Origin: Norana najaformis
Taxonomy: Eukaryota > Annelida > Clitellata > Crassiclitellata > Hormogastridae
Length of the DNA: 64,000 bases
Direction: 5' to 3'
Assembly: GCA_964023275.1 (NCBI GenBank)
Contig: OZ029919.1
Coordinates: forward strand, 33,565,561 to 33,629,560
Shown here: positions 52,121 to 64,000 of the stretch, in pieces
How positions within the stretch are numbered: position 1 is the stretch's first letter
Layout: each line of letters starts with the position of its first letter
Notes under the pieces: model-generated
What the model was told of the DNA's origin: nothing
Databases searched by the model: none
Seen by the model: the letters and a program-made list of their open reading frames with translations, nothing else
Made by a program: the position numbers and the translations under genes

Positions 52121-53809
52121 TGAATGAATAAACGGAGCAACTAAGTCAAATTAGGGAGAGACAGGTCGCAGATGGTTCGCTGGAGAGACGGAATGATCGA
52201 AGGGTCTCCACAGGAGGAATCTGATTAAGTGATTCGGTGAACATTCGTTTCATCGGCTTCTTTAAGTGACATTTCCGGTGTGGAAATACTAACTGAAGGG
52301 TGCCAAGAAGTGGCGGATCCAGGATTGCTTCCGTTGGGGGGGGGGAGCATTCCAGAGGGGCGCCACATTCTGGCAGTCCACCATGCACGGGTCTGGTCTG
52401 AGGGGGGAGGGTATATAACCAAGAGGGTGTGGGGTAAACCGCTTCCCAATGCCTATAGTTAAATCCGCCACAAGAACTAAGTGGTATAGGGTAGAAAAAG
52501 CAGAGGGAAGTGAGGAGGAAATCGATGGAGTTGTTGTCTTCGTGGAAGTAGAGGAAGGTAAACGAGGGGAAAATGTTCGAGGACAATCATGGAGTCGATG
52601 AAAACAGCGAAAACGACAGTTTAAGGAAGAATTTAGTTAGAGAATTAAAGCGAATGAATTTAAAATGACAAAGTTAAAGGAGAAATTTAATTAGGAATAT
52701 AAGAGGAAAAAAGAAATGATAGCAGACCAGAGAAAAACAAACAAAACATGAGAAAAACTTTATAAATCGTGCAGAGTGAATGCAGTAGCATGTTGGTCGA
52801 GTGCCTGCCTTGTAATGTGTAAGGTGAGGATTCGAATCTTCCTCTAATCTGATCTTATCTAAACTAGCCTAATCTTACTAATCTACAATTATAGAGGGAT
52901 AACGCTAAAGCAGAATGGATTACGGGGTGGTAAAATGAAGCGATTAAAAGAGATTAAGGTGAAGAAAAAATAAGGGTGGGAAAAATAGAAAGAAAGAATA
53001 AAGGACATCGAAATTTAACAAGGAATTTAAAGGGGGAGGGGAGAAACGAAGAAAGGGAAAAAGAAAAGAAATATAGAAATTATAATGAGCACGAGAAAGA
53101 AAACGGAGAATGAAATGAAATCAGGTAACAAAGAAGAAGTAAACCACAAAGAAACGAAAAAAACGATTTATAGAAAGAAATAGAGATTTAAAAAATCTCA
53201 AGAGAACTCATCAAAGAACCACAAACGAAGGATTTGGCGAAAGTAGCCGAAAGGGATTATGGGACTCATCCACCGGAAGCTACGCCATTTGTCGTCATGT
53301 TATGACGCGCCCTTCGCGATACCCTCCCCCTCTTTGTCAAGCCGAACCCCGAGGGTTGTTATGGAGTTATAAATTCCAATATAAATTTCAGACGTATCTC
53401 GAGTCTAAAGTATTTATGAGGTCTATTACATCAGAACCCCATTGGCAATCTACACGAATCCACCATTGTCGAGTCAGGTCTCAGAACGTTGGCCCAAGGC
53501 ACGTGGTAGCCATCTGTGATCTTTCGTCCTGGGTAATACATGTACTTCGCTAACGGGAACGAGAGATGATTACCAAGAGTTCGCACTAATCGATGAAGGC
53601 AGCGCATTTATTGGGCTTATATCTCTTTTGCGACTCGTCGCTCGGCTGTCTGGGACAGTTTTCGTAGCGCAGAGATGGGGTGGGTGGGAAGGAGATGGAA
53701 TGCGTGGGTAAAAGAGCGACCATTTTCTGATAAACGTAGAAGCAACGAGATCTTTAATGTGGTGTTGCTACTGTCTTGACTAAATAATATTGCTAAACGA
53801 GTCTAGGTC
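52121..53809. other. Gene-free region
   Basis: Purine-rich and AT-rich sequence; a weak tRNA-like SINE head near 52785-52850 (TTGGTCGAGTGCCTGCCTTG, GGATTCGAATC). No exon recognised. Confidence 0.4.
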
Positions 53810-54060
53810 AGATCATGTAAGGTGAGATCGGCTAAAATGTAAGGTGAGATAAGGTAAGGTAAGATTCAACAATGCAAAGTAAGGTGTAACAACGCAAAGT
53901 AAGGTAAGATGAAATCAGATATAACGTAAGATAAACTAAGTAAGGTAAGCTAAGCTAATGTTCTATATGGTAAGGTATGTGAAGGTGAGGTAATTTAAGG
54001 CAGGTGAAAGTTATATATAGGGTAAGGTATAGTAAGAGTGTTTAAAATAAGGTAAGATCG
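53810..54060. repeat. GGTAAGAT-type repeat tract
   Basis: Degenerate GTAAGGT/GAGATAAGG units, similar to 7082-7320. Confidence 0.7.
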
Positions 54061-54411
54061 CTACAAATTAGCTATAAATTTAGTTAAGGTGAGATAAAAA
54101 TCACAGGTATTTACAAATCTACTAGGAGTATTGCATACACCAGCTGATCCTTTCTTCTTACTCCATGTTGTACTTTCAGCGACAGCTAAAGCAATTCTTT
54201 TGCCAAAACTCAAAGCCGGTTAGTGAGACTTAGGCTAATGCAGCTGACCCTCTTAAAAGCCGGAATTCGACCAATATCCGCTGGAGAATTATGCGTTACC
54301 TGATCGTCTGAAGGACGGACACCGTAGCGGAAATTGTTTGCAATACGGCTCACTTGTTCTGCCTCATAGATGCAAGCACACGGATTGAGTTGGATATGCA
54401 GTATGACTAGT

Positions 54412-54605
54412 CACGTAAGTGTAAATGTAATGTATACGTTTTTCTATAGCGACCTTATAGCCTCGACCCTGCTCATTTTTCACGTTTACAGGTTTACACG
54501 TCTTTGTTGAAGCGCTTTATGATGTGACGATTATGAAGCGGCTCGAACAAGTGCGTTACTTCAGAGACTTAAATCTCTGGCTAACACGGTCCGTACACGG
54601 GGACA
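54412..54605 (+). mobile_element. Retroposon copy, diverged
   Basis: GTAAATGTAATGTATACGTT, TTCTATAGCGACCTTATAGC, CTCGACCCTGCTCATTTTTC; the same family as 30430-30690, interrupted at its centre. Confidence 0.55.
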
Positions 54606-54614
54606 TTACACTCC

Positions 54615-54835
54615 TCGAAAGCATAAAGGTACAGGTAGCAAAATCTCTGGCTTACACTCAGCGGAAGCATAAAGGTAAAGGTAGCAAAATCTCTGGCTTA
54701 CACTCTGCAGAAGCATAAAGGCAAAGGTAGCAAAATCTCTGGCTTATACTCCTCAGAAGCATAAAGGCAAAGGTAGCAAAATCTCTGGCTTACACTTATC
54801 AGAAGCAAAAAGGTAAAGGTAGCACGCCTGAATTC
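54615..54835. repeat. 46-48 bp minisatellite, about 4.5 copies
   Basis: Units of GCATAAAGGTAAAGGTAGCA then AAATCTCTGGCTTACACTC. A related degraded tract is at 19540-19760 (CTCCTCAGAAGCATAAAGGT) in the LEDGF-type intron 6. Confidence 0.85.
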
Positions 54836-54887
54836 AAGGCTCTAAAAACACCTCCGAAGCGGAAAGTCAAGGTAAACATGTTCACTG

Positions 54888-55112
54888 ACACCCCTTCTTC
54901 CTCTTATCTCTCTCTTCTCTCCAACCCCAAACACCACCACCCGTAACTGCCACGCTGTCTCTCCGTCTGACTTTTGGATCTTGACCGAACTCTTTTGCCT
55001 ATCGATTTTGTTTTGACTGAGCGCCTGTGAATAAGCTGGTCCCCGCGGCGCGACTTTCTTTGGGCGCTGTAAAAATCTCGGAATTACGATTACGATTACG
55101 ATTACGATTCAT
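54888..55112 (+). mobile_element. Truncated LINE 3' end
   Basis: CCAAACACCACCACCCGTAA, TTTTGCCTATCGATTTTGTT, TGACTGAGCGCCTGTGAATA, GGGCGCTGTAAAAATCTCGG, tail of four GATTAC units. Confidence 0.85.
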
Positions 55113-55688
55113 AAGCCTCTAGAGTCTCTTGAGAAACGTGATTCCGAGGTAGACGAGCAAACACGAAGGCTGCAACATCATAACAAGGATTCGACCATCG
55201 ACGCGCTTTGATTTTTTTCGGGCGCGGTGTATACTTTGTAATTTCCCGCAAGTGGTCGACACTGTTTTAGACTCGGACGAACATTCGGTGGAAAGATCCC
55301 TGTACAGAATTAATTGCACTACGCCGTCGTTGGCTCCCTCCCTATAGGGCCACGGGGGATAGCCCATAAAACGCGCTAATCAGGTTCTAAGCCAGCCCGA
55401 TCTGTCATAAGCAGCGCTGGATTCGGTCCAGAGGCGCGGAGCTGTTCGCGATGAGGTCGGTAGATGTCACTACTCGCCGACACCATGGCCGACAGAGGGC
55501 GATAAATCATCTGTGGGGGGGGGGCGATTCCGCAGGGTGAGAGTTAGATGAGGAGGGGTTGAGATAATATGGATGGTGAATGGAAAGTTTAGTGAATTTG
55601 AAGGGTTCGAAGTGGTGGTCAGTAAGTGGCGGCGCATGGTTCGAAACAGAGGGTGGATGGACAGAGAGATAGAGAGATAGATGCACGC

Positions 55689-55719
<31 letters not shown>

Positions 55720-55784
55720 CACACACACAAAGAGAAAGACATATGCACACAGACGTACGGACGACTTAGAGACAACACGATATG
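55113..55784. other. Gene-free region
   Basis: Contains the second copy of the 46-kb block (about 55240-55305: GACACTGTTTTAGACTCGGA) and a short TA run at 55692-55710. No exon recognised. Confidence 0.4.
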
Positions 55785-56105
55785 GTTGATGGATGGATGA
55801 ATGAATGGATGGATGGATGGATTAACGGATGGATGAATTAACGGATGGATGGATGGATGGAGTAATGGATGGACGGATGGATGAATAGATGGATGACTGG
55901 ATTGATGGATAGATGGATGGATGGACGGACGGACGGACGGATGGATGGATTGATGGATACAAGGACGGACAGATCGATGGAGATATAAACACAACCACCC
56001 ATCGACACAGACAACACACAGACCCTGACAGACAGAAATACAGACAGACAGACCCACAGACAGACACGCAGACAAACCCACAGACAGACACACAGACACG
56101 AACAA
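55785..56105. repeat. GATG tetranucleotide array and CAGA-rich tract
   Basis: 55785-55965 is (GATG)n with GACG variants; 56010-56100 is CAGACAGAC/CACAGACA-rich. Confidence 0.88.
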
Positions 56106-56711
56106 ACACACATACATCCACAGAGCATGCAGCCTTAGAACAGCGCGTCTGCAACACGTCATTTACGTCATTCATAAAACCCAGCGCTATACAAAGCGCG
56201 TCGGGTATCAGCCTTCGAACATCGAACAGCAGGGTATAAGCGTGCGCGTGACGTCATTCGCATCTGCCAAAACATGGCAGACGATACAACACACGAGGCG
56301 GACTTCGATGTCTTCATCATCGAACGACGCACAATGAAGAAACGCCTACGCGAAAAATGCGCTATATAAATATCGACATCAGAATCCGGATGTGAATCCT
56401 AAGCACATCATCGTCTGATCCGATTTCCGTTGATTAGTTTGCACCTATTACAGACGCTTATGACAACCCTCCCCTCTCATCCGTCTGTCTATCCGTATGT
56501 CTTTCCCTTCGTCCGTCTGTCTGTCTGTTCCTTCGTCCGTCTGCCTCTCTGTCGGTCTGTCCTACCGTCCGTGTGTCTGTCTGGTTGTCCGTTTAGTCCG
56601 GTGGGAGAAATGACATCTCGTTGGTCTGTAAGCAGCCAATCTATTTCTCAACAAAAGCCCTTGAAAATACATACTATATATATTGCATATATAAACACAT
56701 GATCACAACCA

Positions 56712-56893
56712 GCAGTCTCTATGGCTTGCTGTAACTATGTAACTACATATAAGCCTTTCTCATTCTATGATCCTTTACATATATATATATATACTCTCAT
56801 TCTATAATCATTTATATATATGTATGTAAAGGATTATAGAATGAGAGAGACTTATATGTAGTTACATAATTTACAGCAAGCCATAGAGACTGC
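56712..56893. mobile_element. 182-bp foldback (inverted-repeat) element
   Basis: The left arm starts GCAGTCTCTATGGCTTGCTG (56712) and the right arm ends CAGCAAGCCATAGAGACTGC (56893). Arms of about 70 bp are near-perfect reverse complements (also ATGTAACTACATATAAG against CTTATATGTAGTTACAT). An inner block (CTCTCATTCTATAATC, 56794-56809) offers a second pairing partner for the right arm. No internal ORF and no clear target-site duplication. Confidence 0.85.
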
Positions 56894-56929
56894 AAGATGT
56901 GAATGTGTTTATATATATATATATATTCA

Positions 56930-57080
56930 TCAAAGTAATTATATATATCGCTAAATATATATAGTTATATATAATATATATATATATAGTTAGCGATATA
57001 TATATAGATTAAACTGGATTAGACGGGATTAGATTGGATTAGATTAGTTTGGATTGTATTGGATTAGATTAGGAGATTAA
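56930..57080. repeat. TA-rich palindromic tract and GGATTAGA repeats
   Basis: ATATATCGCTAA near 56950 and TTAGCGATATAT near 56990 are inverted; 57003-57080 holds degenerate GGATTAGATT units. Confidence 0.7.
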
Positions 57081-57449
57081 CCAAAAAGGAAAGTTTGCCC
57101 TTTTTGTTATAAATCTAATCGCTCGTGATCAGGAAATTTTATCTCTTCATTACAAATTGATATAGCGCCCCTACGAAAAAGAATATGCATCACCGACGTC
57201 GGCGGGGTTGAGGGAGACCCCGGCATAAGTGGCCGCCACGCATAGAATTTCCAGATGGCATGAATTATGAATTATGATTAATGAACCATAATCTGTTACT
57301 TCATGATGTCATCCATAAGACAAACGTCTTTTGTTCGTCTCTCTCAGATTCGAGAATGTGTGGCAAAAGATGATGTACCACGTACATCCTTCTCTCACAA
57401 ATATACTTGCGCTTTTGTTATGAAAAAATCCAGGATGTGCTCGGGGCAA

Positions 57450-57575
57450 GGATGTCACTTCACCCCCAGTCTTTCACTCAAAACTCAAAACACTCCTCTT
57501 CCACAAATCCTGTCCTGATTCTTCCTTTTCCCCTTATCTATCTCTCGGCTCCCTATAGCCGCCTGACTGTCTATC
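57450..57575 (+). mobile_element. LINE internal fragment
   Basis: AGTCTTTCACTCAAAACTCA, ACACTCCTCTTCCACAAATC, CTGTCCTGATTCTTCC; matches the part of the LINE 3' region just before the family core. Confidence 0.65.
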
Positions 57576-57579
57576 TATC

Positions 57580-57832
57580 TGACTTGATATAGCAAGTGAT
57601 ATAGCTTGATATAGCTTGATATAGCGAGAGTAAGTTTGAGAAACACACTTGCTTTCGGAAAAATATCCGTGCAAAAGGTTTGCTGAGTTCTTTCACACTC
57701 TATCTTGTGAGAAACACGCATTCTTTCGGAAAAATATCCATGCAAAGGTTTGCTGAGTTCTTTCACTCTTTCTCGCGAGAAACAAACACCCTTGATTTCA
57801 GTAGTATATGCGTATACACATGCTGAGATCTT
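57580..57832. repeat. 12-bp and about 71-bp tandem repeats
   Basis: 57582-57626 repeats GATATAGCTT. From about 57637 a 71-bp unit (GAGAAACAC, TTTCGGAAAAATATCC, GGTTTGCTGAGTTCTTTCAC) is present twice, with a degraded third unit. Confidence 0.8.
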
Positions 57833-59289
<1,457 letters not shown>

Positions 59290-59755
59290 TAATCATACAA
59301 CCCCCTTCTCTTCTGCCCCAACACTTCTCCGCCCAACCCGTCACCTCTTCCTAAAAATTTGGAAATCGCTTCATAGCCATAGCTGCTACAGCCCTCTGGA
59401 ATAAACTCCCACCAGAATTACGAAAATTATTTGATCCATCAAACTAACTCATCATCTCTTCACACTTTATAATCTCTGCGTAGGTCTTCCACTCAAGACT
59501 GAAAACACTCCTTTTCTGCAGATCCTATCCTGATTCCTCTTCTTCCCTTAACTCTCTTTCCGCTTCAGTTCCATGCACCATCCACCGTAGCTGCATGCCT
59601 GCCTGCCTGCCTGTCTGACTTTAGGATTCTGACCTGGAACCGAATTATTCCTGTCTATCGATTTTGTTTTGACTGAGCGCTGTGAATAAGCTGTTTACAG
59701 CGACTTAGCTTTTGTTGGGCGCAGTAAAAATCTCGAGTTTACGATTACGATTACA
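59290..59755 (+). mobile_element. Longest truncated LINE 3' end, with the end of its reverse-transcriptase ORF
   Basis: A frame near 59391-59448 reads ALWNKLPPELRKLFDPSN before a stop, the kind of sequence found at the C-terminal end of CR1/L2/Jockey-type LINE ORF2 proteins (LWNSLP...LR). It continues into the 3' region CAGATCCTATCCTGATTCCT, GGAACCGAATTATTCC and GACTGAGCGCTGTGAATAAG, and ends with GATTACGATTAC. This identifies the dispersed family as LINE 3' ends. Confidence 0.8.
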
Positions 59756-59814
59756 CGACATGCAATTACAATTACAACTAGCACCGTTACCAACTACGCA
59801 ACTGCGATAGTTTT

Positions 59815-60135
59815 CTGACCCATCATACAAACTCACCGATGCTCCACCGCTTGGAATTTCTGCTTCGGCCTTTCACTCAAAACCGAAAACATTCCTCTTC
59901 CACAGATCCTATCCTGACACCCCTTCTTCCTCTTACCTGTCTCTCCTCTCAAACCCCAAACACCACCCACCGTAGCTGCAACGCTGTCTCTCCGTCTGAC
60001 TCTTGGATCTTGACCTGGAACCGAACCCTTTTGCCTATCGATTTTGTTTTGACTGAGCGCCTGTGAATAAGCTGGTCCCCGCGGCGCGACTTTCTTTGGG
60101 CGCTGTAGAAATCTTGGAATTACGATTACGAACTG
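59815..60135 (+). mobile_element. Truncated LINE 3' end
   Basis: CAAAACCGAAAACATTCCTC, CAGATCCTATCCTGACACCC, GGAACCGAACCCTTTTGCCT, CGCGGCGCGACTTTCTTTGG, CTGTAGAAATCTTGGAATTA, GATTACG tail. It is intact from just after the ORF end. Confidence 0.85.
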
Positions 60136-60764
60136 CGAACTCCCAGACACGGCATTCGAAGTGGAAACAAACATAAATTATAGCAGCAACCATCATTCGT
60201 TGTGTCCCCTTGAGCGATTCCGGAAGACGGTTTTTAATTATGAAACCGAATCTTGACATCCGGTCGCATTTTGGAGAATATTGATGGCCTAATTCTCGTT
60301 ATTTTGGCTTCGATAGTCGTTTCCCCGACGTTCAATCTTCGCCGCGTGTCCGAGTGGTGTCATTAGCAAGAAGATGAGCTTAAGATCGATTGAGAGATCG
60401 ATTGCTGGAATGACTCCTTATAGATCTCTGATTTACTTCCGGTACGTCAGGCGCCCTCTGGTCATGCTCGCCGGCCTGCAACATCCGGAACGACTGCTCT
60501 TATTCAGCGCTGAACGTAATCGTAATCGTAAAAAATCTACTTATGTTGCGCCTAGTTCAGGCATCTTCTTTTATGCACGACGTTTAATAGGACTACATCG
60601 TTAAAATCAATGTATAATATAATCTAATCTATGATCTGATCTGGAGACTGCTATAGCGCCCTTTGAATTAAATTGAATTAAATTGTCTGGTGATCGACTG
60701 TGATATATGTTGAACAAGGAGCAGAGCTAGTTTGGTTGATTTAAATGTAATAAGCCGAACACTT

Positions 60765-60990
60765 CTCTTAAAACAAATCCTATCCTGATTTTTTCTCTTC
60801 CACTTACCTCACTTTCCGGTTCAGTTCCAAACACCACCGTAGCCGTCTGACTGTCTGCCTGAACTTGACATGGAACCGAACCCTTTTGTCTATCGATTTG
60901 TTTTGACTGAGCGTCTGCGAATCAGGTGTTTCCGCGACTTAGCTTTTGTTGGGCGCTGTAGAAATCTCGAGCTTACGATTACGACTGACA
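60765..60990 (+). mobile_element. Truncated LINE 3' end, diverged
   Basis: ACAAATCCTATCCTGATTTT, ACATGGAACCGAACCCTTTT, GACTGAGCGTCTGCGAATCA, GGGCGCTGTAGAAATCTCGA, GATTACGA tail. Confidence 0.75.
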
Positions 60991-61129
60991 GTTTTCAGAC
61001 TGGATTCTTTGCTCGATGAGAGGCCAGTGTAATTAGTGCAACATCTTAGTCAAATCTAATCTAATCTAATGACTTTTATGGCGCCATAATCATAATGCAC
61101 AGGGCATCAGTCGATAGTTGCTTCAAGTG

Positions 61130-61222
61130 AAACTGCAGTCAAAGTCATAATCTGTTAGAGATGCTCGGTTGAAAATTAGCTTGAGTGACTTCAAGTGGTT
61201 TCTTGGCGCTAAATAAATGCGG
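61130..61222 (+). mobile_element. SINE 3' fragment, diverged
   Basis: Ends TTGGCGCTAAATAAATGCGG, as in the 3' ends at 38318-38480 and 46292-46500. Confidence 0.45.
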
Positions 61223-61729
61223 AATTTACCAACCATTAAGACACTCACAAATTACTTTAGGCTACTTCGTTTACTGCATAAATTGGCGCTATAGAAGTTA
61301 ATGTATCAGACTGAGTAGACAAAAATGATTGGAATTTTACTGCAACAATTTTATTACTCAAAAGGAAATCCATACAGTGTAAGAAGTTTTGAAACAGTAA
61401 CAGCAATGGTAATGGTAAATGAATTACTCGAAGGACTGTCAATTCAAAAATAGAAATGGAATTTAAACAATTTACAATATCTGATTTTAAAATCACCTTA
61501 TTTGTTATTTATTAAGTCTATTCACCCTCACTGAAAGGGTAATATGACAACTGATAATATGTTTCAAAGAAGAGGTAATATGTCAGATGGAATATAAGAG
61601 AAAGATTTGATTTAAAACTCAATGATTTCCGCTGACCGTGACTTGCTTACGTCAATCAATATGTTTATAATCACTATAACTATGCATAATTACAGCAAAT
61701 CTAAGCAACGTATATATATATTGTCATGT

Positions 61730-61732
61730 TCT

Positions 61733-61811
<79 letters not shown>
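61730..61811. repeat. TA dinucleotide array
   Basis: About 40 uninterrupted TA units; the poly-IY frame across it is an artefact. Confidence 0.95.
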
Positions 61812-61812
<1 letters not shown>

Positions 61813-63128
61813 GACCGTGAAAAGAGAAAAGGGTAACAAGATCGGATAAAATCAAAAATGAAGATGATACTGAAATGGATGGGACTGGAATTGCTAAATA
61901 ATTAGGTGAAAATCGTATGCTTCTATCACAAATAGTAAATTGGCTTACAATTTCTTAAAGATGCAGGCGTCTTTGTGGCTACTTTTGTGAGTTGAAATTT
62001 ACCAAAGTTGACTATGATTTAACCTAAATCGATTATTAATATGCAAAGAACTATTTCGTCCAATTTTATGCCTCCCCGCCATCCGAGTGCTTTTCTCACA
62101 AGCTTACTTTACCATCTTTTGTATCCTTTACTCGTGAACTGTCTCACATATCAGATATGGAACCATATCAAAGGCATCAAGACATGCGAAGTACTTAAGT
62201 CATTCATTGTTGTTGTTATTGCTGTTAATTTCGTCGTTGTTTTGTGACTTTTTGTAATGTATCATTGTTGTAAAGTAACGTTGCTGAAGTTAAGTACTTG
62301 CATGTTATAAAGTTTCGATGTCTGTTGTAAAGTTTCTTTATCTGTTGTAGATTTTAATTGTTCTAAAGTGTCATTGTTTTACGATTGTTTCTATGTGAAA
62401 TGTTGTTACCGTGAACTATTTGTGCTATTTTAAGTTCTGCCTGTTTTCCTCTCTCAAGTCAGATGTTTACTTCCAATTCTGATGCAGTACCAATGCCATT
62501 TTTTAAAAATATTCTGGCAAGCACAAAAAAAACCCGGTGAAGTACCATATACAAGCACGAACCAAGGTAAAGTACCGTGACACAGCGAAGTACCACAAAC
62601 AAGCAAGAACCTAGGTTAAGCACCAATGCGCAGCAAAGTACCAGCATGTTCTTTCAAATATTACCGTTTATCAAGCACCTCTGGGTAGTTTGTTCTGTAA
62701 GAAGCGCTATATAAGTCATCAAATACAATACAATACAATACATAGCTTTAAGCCGACGAAAAATAAGATACTAACACATTTATACAAACAAAACAATCAA
62801 GTAGCATTGCATTGTCAAGTATTGCGAAATCCAGTTGACATATAAAGCCAAAGCCGGGAACCTTGGCATCCAATGCAATGAAGTAACAATACGATGTTTT
62901 CATGTAAATGCACATACCACTACGCTGTTACCAAGTATGGTGGAGTACTAGACCGTTGTTGCTCGGTACGTTTACGCGCCAATGGGTTGTTGTCAAGTAC
63001 CGCTGTGAGGTCCTCAAGTACGGTCATGTTGTCCAGTACCGTCAAATTGTTGCCGAAAGCAGTCAACTATACAATCTTAGTCTGTTAAGTTCTTCCATGC
63101 TTCTCTGCATGTTTCCGAGGGGTCTCAC
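61812..63128. other. Region 3' of the Toll-like receptor exon
   Basis: No exon recognised and no TIR-like frame on the minus strand. 62500-63020 has degenerate units around AAGTACC(G) and CAGCAAAGTACC; a retroposon tail GAAGCGCTATATAAGTCATC, (AATAC)n lies at 62700-62745. Confidence 0.45.
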
Positions 63129-64000
63129 CTACACCTTTGGATCCGTGCAAGTTTCGACAGCAGACACTTCCCTGTAGCGTACCTGCCACCTGTATCGCAA
63201 ATTCCTGACCCTCTGGCACACCTGTCCCAGGTAGCAGGCGAGAGCGACGCACACGACGACGACGAGGGCGCACGTGCCTAGCAACGCCAGCATCACCGTC
63301 TTGCGTGACATCGCTTCCTTGGCGACGAGCTCCCTAGCAACGGCTTCTTGGCACTCGTGTGGGTAGAGCCGAATGAGGAACACGGACTTGCCGAAGGTGT
63401 CCGGCGGGAAGTCGCAGAGGTAGGTTGAGTGTTCCTGGATGGCCAGCACGGTCACCATCGTCGTGTTGGCCCACTGCAGAAACGGCATCAGGCTGCACGT
63501 GCATTCGAAGGGGTTGTCACTGAGGTCGATCTCCTCCAGGTACTCCAGGCGAGTCAGAAGGTCCGCGTCCACCGTATGCAGCTGGTTCCCAGACATAATC
63601 AGCTTGGCGAGGACGCGGGTGCTGTCCAGAGAAGCGTCTTTGACGTCCCGGATACGGTTCCCCTGCAGGTAGAGCGTGTTCAGGTGGTGTAGCAAGGACA
63701 GTTCCCGCTCGTCGATGCTCGTAATACTGTTGAAGGACAGGTCGAGGACCTGGACGAGAAGAAGGCTCTCGAAAAGGCCTCCGAGACGTCGCTGGCGGAA
63801 CGCCTCGCCTAGCTTGTTGTGGCTCAGTCCGAGGTACTGGAGCAGGTGGAAGTCCTTGAAGGCGTGGCTGGGAAACTCGGACAAATCGTTGTAGCTCATG
63901 TCCAGTTCACTGAGGGTCTGGTGGAGAATGTCGAAGGCTCCTTCGTCCACGTCCTTTATTCCGTTGTGGGACACGTCCAGCTTTGCGATCCGTACGGATC
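63129..64000 (-). CDS. Toll-like-receptor-type LRR transmembrane protein, 3' part (5' end beyond window, no TIR seen)
   Basis: The open frame enters from the right edge (first full codon at 63996-63998, SVRIAKLDVSHNG) and stops at TAG 63129-63131, giving 289 visible residues. There are about six leucine-rich repeats (LDVSHNGIKDV, LDMSYNDLSEF, LGLSHNKLGEA, LDLSFNSITSI, LYLQGNRIRDV, LIMSGNQLHTV, IDLSDNPFECT). A C-terminal LRR cap follows with Cys in NPFECTC, YLCDFPPDTF and YPHEC, then a hydrophobic helix (VMLALLGTCALVVVVCVALA) and a cytoplasmic stretch RNLRYRWQVRYREV typical of the Toll/TLR juxtamembrane region. The frame ends about 38 residues after the helix, where a TIR domain would normally start. 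A good donor (GTGAGA) directly follows the stop. Either this is a TIR-less receptor or the stop/splice reading hides a TIR exon. No TIR-like frame is present further left. The exon is clearly GC-richer than its surroundings. Confidence 0.85.
   Translation of the reverse strand, partial: SVRIAKLDVSHNGIKDVDEGAFDILHQTLSELDMSYNDLSEFPSHAFKDFHLLQYLGLSHNKLGEAFRQRRLGGLFESLLLVQVLDLSFNSITSIDERELSLLHHLNTLYLQGNRIRDVKDASLDSTRVLAKLIMSGNQLHTVDADLLTRLEYLEEIDLSDNPFECTCSLMPFLQWANTTMVTVLAIQEHSTYLCDFPPDTFGKSVFLIRLYPHECQEAVARELVAKEAMSRKTVMLALLGTCALVVVVCVALACYLGQVCQRVRNLRYRWQVRYREVSAVETCTDPKV

Noticed and set aside
60335..60385. tRNA-Ser/Leu-like start (CCGCGTGTCCGAGTGGTG)
   Set aside because: No matching T-loop or acceptor stem follows, so it is chance or a SINE remnant.

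Overview
The window is genomic DNA from an invertebrate animal, probably marine and perhaps a lophotrochozoan or non-vertebrate deuterostome. The evidence is small exons with GT-AG introns, tRNA-headed SINEs, truncated LINE 3' ends, very many ATAC, TGTC, TA and CT microsatellites, and animal-specific gene families. I cannot fix the phylum. Four conserved genes and part of a fifth could be read, three of them complete exon by exon with all reading phases consistent.

Layout: (1) 820-3143, minus: first two coding exons of a HIF-alpha type bHLH-PAS gene, which runs off the left edge before its PAS domains. (2) 8640-23838, minus: a complete 16-exon LEDGF/HDGFL2-type gene (PSIP1 family; PWWP domain and integrase-binding domain) coding for about 1334 residues, more than twice the size of vertebrate LEDGF/p75. 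(3) 26142-31879, plus: a complete 9-exon homologue of human C8orf76, head to head with the LEDGF-type gene. (4) 33096-39627, minus: a complete 9-exon TXNL1 gene (thioredoxin plus PITH domain, 288 residues), convergent with C8orf76. (5) 63129-64000, minus: the 3' part of a Toll-like-receptor-type gene (LRRs, LRRCT, transmembrane helix) whose frame stops before any TIR domain.

About 39.7-63.1 kb is a gene-poor block in which I recognise no conserved exon. It is built from simple-sequence DNA (long TA runs, GACA/TGTC arrays, about 0.5 kb of pure CT tract, a 60-bp higher-order array), scattered retroposon 3' ends, a roughly 310-bp dispersed duplication and a 182-bp foldback element. The LEDGF-type introns also hold several minisatellites and an internally deleted non-LTR retroelement.

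The genes do not form one pathway. HIF-alpha is the oxygen-sensing transcription factor, LEDGF-type proteins tether factors to H3K36-methylated chromatin, TXNL1 is a proteasome-associated thioredoxin, C8orf76 is a poorly characterised TPR-like protein, and the last gene is an innate-immunity-type receptor. I found no clearly new multi-gene system. The most interesting points are a 9-residue repeat array in the LEDGF-type protein carrying 12 SUMO-consensus motifs, loss of the HIV-integrase contact residues in its IBD, the apparently TIR-less Toll-like receptor, the foldback element, and retroposon tails that appear to seed ATAC microsatellites.
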